Assembly (NCBI RefSeq): GCF_020026305.1
Contig: NZ_CP075691.1
Span: 5,518,001-5,582,000, forward strand
Reading direction: 5' to 3'
From: Streptomyces sp. 135
GTDB lineage: Bacteria; Actinomycetota; Actinomycetes; Streptomycetales; Streptomycetaceae
DNA: 64,000 nucleotides
Position 1 is the stretch's first letter; every line of letters begins with the position of its first letter. The notes under the pieces were generated by a model. The model searched no databases. It saw only the letters and a program-made list of their open reading frames with translations, and was not told the DNA's origin. The position numbers and the translations under genes are program-made. Below are positions 57,918-64,000 of this stretch, in pieces.

Positions 57918-60677
57918 CTAGAGCAGCCCCTTCCTTGTGAGGTGGTTGAAGAACAGCCACCCAGGGAGCACCGGAAGCCACAGTGTCAGCAGCCGGTAGA
58001 GCAGCACCGCGGGCGCCGCCACGTCCTTCGGGACGCCGACCGCGATCAGGCCGAAGGTCAGCGTCGCCTCGACCGCGCCCACGCCGCCCGGCGTCGGCGC
58101 CGCCGAGCCCAGCGCGTTGCCCGCGAGGAAGACCACCGCGACGCTGGCGAGGCTCAGCGTCGCCATCTCCTCATTGCCGAAGGCTCGTACCGAAGCGTCC
58201 AGGCAGAGCACGAACATGAGCGTCAGCAGCAGCATGCCGCCGATGCCGGTGAGCAGCTTCTGCGGCCGCTGCAACACGTCCAGCATGCGCGGCACGACAC
58301 CCGCGAAAAGCGACCGCACGCGCGTGACGACGAATTTCCGCAGGAACGGAATCGCCGTGACCACGAGGACGAGCACCGCGACCGACAGGAGACCGGCGAT
58401 GACCGTGCGGGAAGGCGTGAACGACGGAGTCTTCTCCGTCCCCGTCAGATAGCCGAAGACGAGCAGCAGCAGGATGTGCGAGCCGAGCCCGAAGAGCTGT
58501 GAGGCCCCGACGCTCGCCACCGCGAGCCCGGAGCGCACCCCGGACCGCTGGAGGAACCGCGTGTTCAGCGCGACACCGCCGACCGCGGCGGGCGCCACGA
58601 TCTTCACGAACGACCCGGCGACCTGCGCCGCCACCGCCCGCAGGAACGGCACCCGTTCCGGTACGAAGCCCAGCAGGCTCATCGCCGCGGCGAAGTAGCT
58701 CAGCGCCGAGAACCCGACGGCGGCGGCCACCCAGCCCCACTCGGCCTCCTGGAAGAGCGTGCCGAACTCGACGTGCGTGAGCTGCGACAGCAGGAAGTAC
58801 GCGCCGATGGCACCGGCGATGAAACTGATCAGCGTGCGAGGCCTGATCCGCTCCAGCTGCGCCGGCTCGACCGGCGCCGTCGGGCGGATCAGCAGCACCT
58901 GGTGGCGGATCTGGGTGAGCAGATCCTCCTCGCGCGCCTGCTCCAGAGCCTCGTCTATGGCCTGCTTCTCGGCCTGCCGCTCCTGCTTGGCGGCCTGCTT
59001 CTCCTGCTTCTGGGCCTGCTTGTCCGTACGGGGCTCCTCGGGCACCTCCGCGCGTACGGCCTGCCTGGACCTGCGGGAGGCCTCCAGGACCGCCTCGCGC
59101 TCGCGCTGCGACCGTTCCCGGGCCAGCTTGCGCAGCGTGCCGCGGGTGGACCGGGTGAGGGCGATCGGCTGGAGCAGCGGCAGACAGTCGGCCACCGCGT
59201 CCGGGCCGAGGATCTCGACGGCGCAGGCGACCGCGCGCTCGGCGCCCACGCGCAGTCCGAGCGCGGTCAGGAGCTGGGCGATGTCCATCCGCAGGACCAG
59301 GTCGCCCGCGGCGATCTCGCCGCCGCGCAGGTCCGTGAGGATCACCGTGCCGGAACGATCCACCAGGACGGCGTCGCCCGCGAGCCTGCGGTGCGCGATC
59401 CGCCGGGACTGGAGCGCCCGCACCTGCCGCCAGGTGTCGCGCAGCAGCTCGTCGGTGATGGCGTCGTCCGGCAGGGAGTCCAGGGAGCGGCCGCCGGTGT
59501 GCTCGTAGACGAGCATCACCGCGTCGGGACCGAGCTCGGAGGTGGCGATCAGCTTGGGCGCGTTGGCCCCGGCGGCGATCGCCGCGTACGCGAGGAGGGC
59601 CTCCTGCTCCAGGGCCTGACGCAGTGACTGGAGGCTGCGCCGCTGCGTGATGCCGCGCAGCGTCAGCCGGCGCCAGACGCGGTAGAAGAAGCCCTGCGCC
59701 TGCTGCTCGCGGTCGATGACCGTGACGTCCAGAGGTGGACCGTCCTCCAGAGTGACGAAATAGCGGCGTCCGCGGTCGCCGTGCTCGCTGTCCGGGGACT
59801 CCTCGCGGGAGGCGCTCACGGGGCGGAAACCGACGTGCCGCAGGCCCGCCAGGAGCGTCTGCCCGGTGGGCCGTACGTTCGGCGAGCCGACGGCATAGAG
59901 CGTTCCGTACGCCACGGCCCAGCCGATGAGCACCGTCAGGAGGATCGAGAACGGCGTCGTGTAGCCGGTGACCAGCATCGTGAACGCGTCGAGCAGCAGC
60001 ACCACGAAGAGGACCAGGCGCCAGCGCGGTCTGCGGGACATGCCGACGGCCGTCATGTACGCGATGACGGGCGCGAGGTAGCCGTGCACCGGATCGGTGA
60101 ACGCGTGCAGGTCCGCGGGGGACGGCTTGGTCAGCGCGTCCTGGATGGAGTCGGGGGCGCCCTTGGCGACCCACAGATCGGTGGCCAGCGTCACACCGTG
60201 CGCGAGGACGGCCGCGAGGACGCCGTCGGCGATGCGCAGGCCGTCCCGTTTGATCAGTCGTTCGATCGCGAAGGCGACCGGGACGAGGAGCACCCCGATG
60301 CTGGCGACCAGGCCAGCCACCTTGATCAGCAGGTCGGGCGCTTGGTCCGTGCCCTTGTCGATGTCCTGTTCGAGCCCGGACGTCGTGCCGTGCGCGAAGG
60401 CGGCGATCGCGAGGAGCACGACGATCGCGAGGATGCCGACGAGCAGCCGCATGAGGTCGGAAGGTCGGTGCACGCGCGCGGAGAGGAGCGGTTCGTCCCG
60501 CTCGAGCTGGTCGGTGTGGGCTCCGCTGCCCTCGGCGCAGTCGTCGCTGTCGCCGTCGTTCTCGGTGTTCAGGGCAGGCTCACCGGCGTCCAGGTGCGAC
60601 TCGGAAGCAGAGCTGCCCGCCTTGTCATCGGGATGCACGCCCTGCTGCTCCGTCGTCTCTTCTTGATCTCGTATCAC
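57918..60677 (-). CDS. Large membrane protein: N-terminal helices, degenerate kinase core, LPG-synthase-type flippase domain
   Basis: The 919-residue protein has an acidic disordered N-terminus and about six helices (residues 70-270). A kinase-like segment follows (LEQEALLAYAAIAAGANAPK, MLVYEHTGGRSLDSLP, then RIAHRRLAGDAVLVDRSG and VILTDLRGG). After a Lys/Gln-rich coiled coil (KQAQKQEKQAAKQERQAEKQ) comes a C-terminal eight-helix domain of the lysyl-phosphatidylglycerol-synthase TM type (VAGSFVKIVAPAAVGGVAL, GSAAPTPGGVGAVEATLTFG). The expected catalytic Asp in the HxD loop is replaced (HRRL), suggesting a pseudokinase. A role in envelope lipid or polymer transfer is inferred. GTG 60677 has no clear ribosome site. 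Confidence 0.85.
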   Translation of the reverse strand: MIRDQEETTEQQGVHPDDKAGSSASESHLDAGEPALNTENDGDSDDCAEGSGAHTDQLERDEPLLSARVHRPSDLMRLLVGILAIVVLLAIAAFAHGTTSGLEQDIDKGTDQAPDLLIKVAGLVASIGVLLVPVAFAIERLIKRDGLRIADGVLAAVLAHGVTLATDLWVAKGAPDSIQDALTKPSPADLHAFTDPVHGYLAPVIAYMTAVGMSRRPRWRLVLFVVLLLDAFTMLVTGYTTPFSILLTVLIGWAVAYGTLYAVGSPNVRPTGQTLLAGLRHVGFRPVSASREESPDSEHGDRGRRYFVTLEDGPPLDVTVIDREQQAQGFFYRVWRRLTLRGITQRRSLQSLRQALEQEALLAYAAIAAGANAPKLIATSELGPDAVMLVYEHTGGRSLDSLPDDAITDELLRDTWRQVRALQSRRIAHRRLAGDAVLVDRSGTVILTDLRGGEIAAGDLVLRMDIAQLLTALGLRVGAERAVACAVEILGPDAVADCLPLLQPIALTRSTRGTLRKLARERSQREREAVLEASRRSRQAVRAEVPEEPRTDKQAQKQEKQAAKQERQAEKQAIDEALEQAREEDLLTQIRHQVLLIRPTAPVEPAQLERIRPRTLISFIAGAIGAYFLLSQLTHVEFGTLFQEAEWGWVAAAVGFSALSYFAAAMSLLGFVPERVPFLRAVAAQVAGSFVKIVAPAAVGGVALNTRFLQRSGVRSGLAVASVGASQLFGLGSHILLLLVFGYLTGTEKTPSFTPSRTVIAGLLSVAVLVLVVTAIPFLRKFVVTRVRSLFAGVVPRMLDVLQRPQKLLTGIGGMLLLTLMFVLCLDASVRAFGNEEMATLSLASVAVVFLAGNALGSAAPTPGGVGAVEATLTFGLIAVGVPKDVAAPAVLLYRLLTLWLPVLPGWLFFNHLTRKGLL

Positions 60678-60850
60678 CAGTCACCGCCCGCACGATGGTG
60701 GCATGCCGGATCGCTACAGGGGGGCAGCAGGGGGCAACGCAAGGATGCGAAGTGGTCACGAAACGACACTTTGTGCCGCGCCGGCCGCCCGGCGGGACGC
60801 TCTGTGGCGGGCCTGTCACGGTGTCGGTGGCGTACGGCAGGATGGTCCGG

Positions 60851-61285
60851 ATGAGCGAGGAGAGGCGAGAGCGACGGGCGCCGACCGAGGCCGCGGGCGA
60901 CGCGTCGCCGTCGGAGTACCCCGAGTACGCGGAGCGGGTCCTGGAAGTCGCGGAACTGATCCCCCCGGGGCGCGTGATGACGTACGGGGACGTCGCCGAG
61001 TGGCTGGAGGAGGGCGGCCCGCGCCAGGTGGGCCGGGTCATGGCCCTCTACGGAGGCGCTGTCCCGTGGTGGCGTGTCGTCCGCTCGGACGGTGTCCTGC
61101 TGCCGGGCCACGAACTGCGGGCCCTGGAGCGGTACCGCGAGGAGGGCACCCCCTTGCGCCAGGCTTCGCGCGCCGCCCAGGGCCACGTGCCGAAGCTCGA
61201 CATGCGGCGGGCGCGGTGGGACGGCGGCGCGGGAGGCGACGCCGCGGGAGACGCCCGCCCGCAGGCTCCGGAGGCTCACACCTGA
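60851..61285 (+). CDS. Alkyltransferase-like (ATL) MGMT-family protein
   Basis: The 144-residue protein has the MGMT DNA-binding core: YAERVLEVAELIPPGRVMTY, GDVAEWLEEGGPRQVGRVMA. At the active site the usual PCHR is PWWR (GGAVPWWRVVRSDG), so the alkyl-accepting Cys is missing. ATL proteins bind O6-alkylguanine and hand it to nucleotide-excision repair. ATG 60851 is chosen, with AGGA upstream; ATG 60842 is possible. It lies next to the AdnA-type helicase, in the order of Rv3204-Rv3202c. Confidence 0.88.
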   Translation: MSEERRERRAPTEAAGDASPSEYPEYAERVLEVAELIPPGRVMTYGDVAEWLEEGGPRQVGRVMALYGGAVPWWRVVRSDGVLLPGHELRALERYREEGTPLRQASRAAQGHVPKLDMRRARWDGGAGGDAAGDARPQAPEAHT

Positions 61286-61452
61286 CAGCTTCCGGCATCC
61301 GGCGGCCCGACGGGGGACCGGTGGCCCGTACGGGGGAAGCCACGCGTCCACCTCGCCCACTGGCGTAGCGTCGACAGCACACATCCCCATCACCCCGCGG
61401 CTCCCGCGCGGCCACTTCTCGACCAGCACACCCACCAGGACCGGCGACCCAC

Positions 61453-64000
61453 GTGAGTTCCCCCTCTTCTGCCCGGCACGTTCGGCACCCGTCGCACCAC
61501 CAGGTACGACAGGGGACTCCGGGTGCCTACCGACTGGTGCGTACGCCGCCGGCCCCGTTGGAGCCCCTTCGCTTGGACGCAGGTCAGCGCGCGGTGGTTG
61601 ACCACAAGGGCGGCCCGCTCCTCGTTCTGGCGGGTCCCGGCACCGGCAAGACGACCACCCTCGTGGAGGCCGTCGCCGAACGCGTCGCCCGCGGCGCGGA
61701 CCCCGCGCGGCTGCTGGTCCTCACCTTCAGCCGCAAGGCCGCGGTCGAGCTGCGCGACCGCATGGCGCTGCGCATAGGGGCGGCGCGCGCCCCGCAGGCC
61801 ACGACGTTCCACTCCTTCTGCTACGCCCTCGTCAGGGCCCACCAGGACGCCGACCTGTTCGTCGAGCCGCTGCGGCTCCTGTCGGGTCCTGAGCAGGACG
61901 TGGCCGTACGTGAGCTGCTCGCGGGCCAGATCGACCTCGCGAAGGAAGGCCGCGGGCACGTCCGCTGGCCGGACGAACTGCGGGCCTGCCTCACCACCCG
62001 CGGCTTCGCCGACGAGGTGCGCGCGGTGCTCGCCCGCAGCCGCGAGCTGGGCCTCGGCCCGGCCGCCCTCGACGCCTTCGCCCGCCGCAGCGGCCGCCCG
62101 GACTGGGGGGCGGCCGCGGCCTTCCTCGCCGAGTACCTGGACGTACTCGACCTGCAAGGAGTCCTCGACTACGCGGAACTGGTGCACCGCGCGGTCCTGC
62201 TCGCGCGCCGCCCCGAGGTGGCGCGCGCCCTGGGCGCGCAGTACGACGCCGTCTTCGTGGACGAGTACCAGGACACCGACCCGGCGCAGGTACGGCTGCT
62301 GCACGCGCTGGCCGGAGGCGGCCGGACACTCGTCGCCTTCGGAGACCCCGATCAGTCGATCTACACCTTCCGGGGCGCCGACGTGAACGGCATCCTTGAG
62401 TTCCCGTACGACTTCCCGCGCGCGGACGGCACCCCGGCGCCGGTCGAGGTCCTGACGACGTCCCGCAGGTCCGGCGCGCAGCTGCTCGCCGCCACCCGGC
62501 TGCTCACCCGGCGCATGCCGCTGACCAGGCTGCCCGCGGAGAGGGTGCGGGCCCACCGCGAGCTGACGCCGGTCAGGGACGGCGGCCGGGTCGAGGTGTA
62601 CACGTACCCGACGGCCGGCACCGAGCTGGACAACATCGCGGACATCCTGCGCCGCGCGCACCTGGAGGACGGGGTGCCCTGGGGCGACATGGCGGTCCTG
62701 GTCCGCGCCGGCGCCCGCACGATCCCCGCGGTCCGCCGCAGCCTCAGCGCGGCGGGCGTCCCCCTGGAGATCGACGGCGACGACATCGCGCTGCGCCATG
62801 AGCCGGCGGTGACGCCGCTCCTGACGGCGCTGCGGGTGGTGGCCATGGCGGTGATCTCGGAGTCGGCTCCGGACTCCGAAGCGGCCCCGGGACCCGAGGA
62901 GGGAGCGGCCTCCGACGAGGGAGCGGCCTCCGACGAGGGAGCGGCCTCCGAAGAGGGAGCGGCCTCCGAAGAGGGCGCGGCCGCGGTCGCCCGCACCGCC
63001 CCCTCCTGGCTCGGCACCGAGACCGCGCTGACCCTGCTGACCTCGCCCCTGGCCGGGATGGACGCCGCCGATCTGCGCCGCCTCGGCCGCGCCCTGCGTG
63101 AGGAGGAGCGCGCGGCGGGAAACCACCTGCCGCCGCCATCCGACGAGCTGCTGGCCCGCGCCCTCGCCGAGCCGGAGCGGCTCGTGGCGCACGACCCGAC
63201 GTACGCCAGGGGCGCACAGCGGCTCGGCGCGCTGCTCCGCAAGGCCCGTGAGCGCCTCGCGGGCGGTGGCACGGCCGAGGAGGCGCTGTGGGAGCTGTGG
63301 GACGGCACGCCGTGGCCTGGCGCCTGGAGCGCGCGGCGCGGCGCGGTGGCGCGGCGGGACGCAACGCCGACCGCGACCTCGACGCGGTGTGCGCCCTGTT
63401 CGCCGCCGCGGCCCGCGCGGAGGAGCGTACGGGCGGCCGCGGCGCCCTCAACTTCCTCGAGGAGACCGAGGCGCAGGACATCGCCGCCGACACGCTCACG
63501 CGCCGCGCGGCACGTCCCGACGCCGTGCGCCTGATGACGGCGCATCGCGCCAAGGGCCTCGAGTGGCGCCTCGTCGTGGTCGCGGGCGTCCAGGAAGGCC
63601 TCTGGCCCGATCTGCGCCGCAGGGGTTCCCTCCTGGAGGCCGATCGCATCGGCCGCGACGGCCTCGCCGAACCGCTCACCCCCGGAGCGCTCCTCTCCGA
63701 AGAACGCCGGTTGTTCTACGTGGCCACCACGCGCGCGCGTGAACGCCTCGTCGTGACCGCGGTGAAGGCGCCCGCGGACGACGGAGACCAGCCCTCCCGC
63801 TTCCTCACAGAACTCGGCGTCGAGCCCAAGGACGTGACGGGCCGCCCGCGCCGCCCCCTGTCCGTCGCGGCGCTCGTCGCCGAGCTGCGCGCCACCACCG
63901 TCGACCCGCGCGTCTCGGAGACCCTGCGCGAGGCGGCGGCCCAGCGGCTGGCCCGCCTCGCCGCGCTCAACGACGGGGACGGCCGCCCGCTCGTGCCGTC
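61453..64000 (+). pseudogene. adnA: UvrD/PcrA-type helicase, probably AdnA; frame-disrupted and cut by the window end
   Basis: From GTG 61453 the superfamily I motifs are present: LAGPGTGKTTTL, QATTFHSFCYAL, DAVFVDEYQDTDPAQ, FGDPDQSIYTFRGAD and TSRRSGAQLL. Near 63315-63322 the frame breaks. The next frame carries ADRDLDAVCALFAAA, RLMTAHRAKGLEWRLVVV and LFYVATTRARERLVV, and stays open to 64000. One added base repairs it. The length and the ATL neighbour suggest AdnA, half of the actinobacterial AdnAB helicase-nuclease for double-strand-break processing. Its C-terminal nuclease domain would lie beyond the window. An 18-bp tandem repeat inserts EGAASD units near residues 483-510. A sequencing error is likely. 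Confidence 0.82.
62899..62979 (+). repeat. 18-bp in-frame tandem repeat in the AdnA-type helicase
   Basis: Four full units (62899, 62917, 62935, 62953) of GAGGGAGCGGCCTCCGAC or a GAA-ending variant, plus a partial fifth, encode EGAASD/EGAASE. The acidic insert lies between helicase motifs and is probably a surface loop. Confidence 0.9.

Noticed and set aside
1..64000. Search for CRISPR arrays, tRNA, rRNA, prophage or biosynthetic megasynthase genes
   Set aside because: No spaced repeats, cloverleaf sequences, integrases or long multidomain synthases were seen. All repeats found are in-frame tandem repeats or short intergenic elements.

Overview
The window is chromosomal DNA of a Streptomyces or close relative. 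Base composition is very GC-rich, GTG starts are frequent, neighbouring genes often overlap by 4 bases (ATGA or GTGA), and gene content and order are typical of the conserved Streptomyces core. I see no prophage, insertion sequence, CRISPR array, tRNA or rRNA. From memory, two stretches match conserved actinobacterial blocks that lie far apart in Mycobacterium tuberculosis. One is fdxA/dapC-dapE-LOG-folP2-tagA-DUF3117-methyltransferase-sigE-rseA-htrA-tatB-mrp-DUF1003-MgtE/CBS-corA (Rv1177-78 and Rv1202-Rv1239c). The other is rhlE-type helicase, ferritin-like, DUF3107, TetR, DUF3152, moeZ, alkyltransferase-like and AdnA (Rv3211 down to Rv3201c).

Layout. 1-2716: end of an ABC exporter operon with a DesK/DesR-like two-component pair. 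2733-5553: tandem SirB1-like paralogs (one frame-broken) and a GNAT acetyltransferase. 5697-10119: 7Fe ferredoxin, dapC, a secreted protein, a frame-broken lytic-transglycosylase-like protein and dapE (lysine/diaminopimelate branch). 10222-14343: LOG-family protein, FolP2-like protein, DivIVA-like protein, 3-methyladenine glycosylase, enoyl-CoA hydratase and DUF3117. 14544-19969: methyltransferase and the envelope-stress module (ECF sigma, zinc anti-sigma, HtrA protease, TatB). 20089-26654: Mrp ATPase and a magnesium-linked group (DUF1003, MgtE-N/CBS, CorA). 27165-36579: mixed housekeeping (MFS exporter, PHP phosphoesterase, MarC, NYN nuclease, hydrolase, DEAD-box helicase). 36950-42344: ferritin-like protein, DUF3107, TetR, hydrolase and a DUF3152 zincin-like protein.

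42391-47956 is a complete peptide-type ABC importer operon. It is preceded by a strong promoter and a short leaderless reading frame ending in His-Cys-Cys, which looks like a cysteine-responsive attenuator. 48187-53319 holds a PelF-like glycosyltransferase, a polytopic membrane protein, a sugar-nucleotide epimerase and a Spherulin-4-type glycosidase; I infer a compact Pel-like exopolysaccharide locus. 53383-64000 holds moeZ, two secreted SlpD/SlpE-like peptidases, a 919-residue membrane protein with a degenerate kinase core, an alkyltransferase-like protein and an AdnA-type helicase cut by the window edge.

Quality warning: five genes are each broken by one or two shifts that one extra base would repair (near 3110, 8295, 8360, 35000, 50490 and 63320). 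All lie in GC runs. This pattern suggests base-deletion errors in the sequence more than true pseudogenes.
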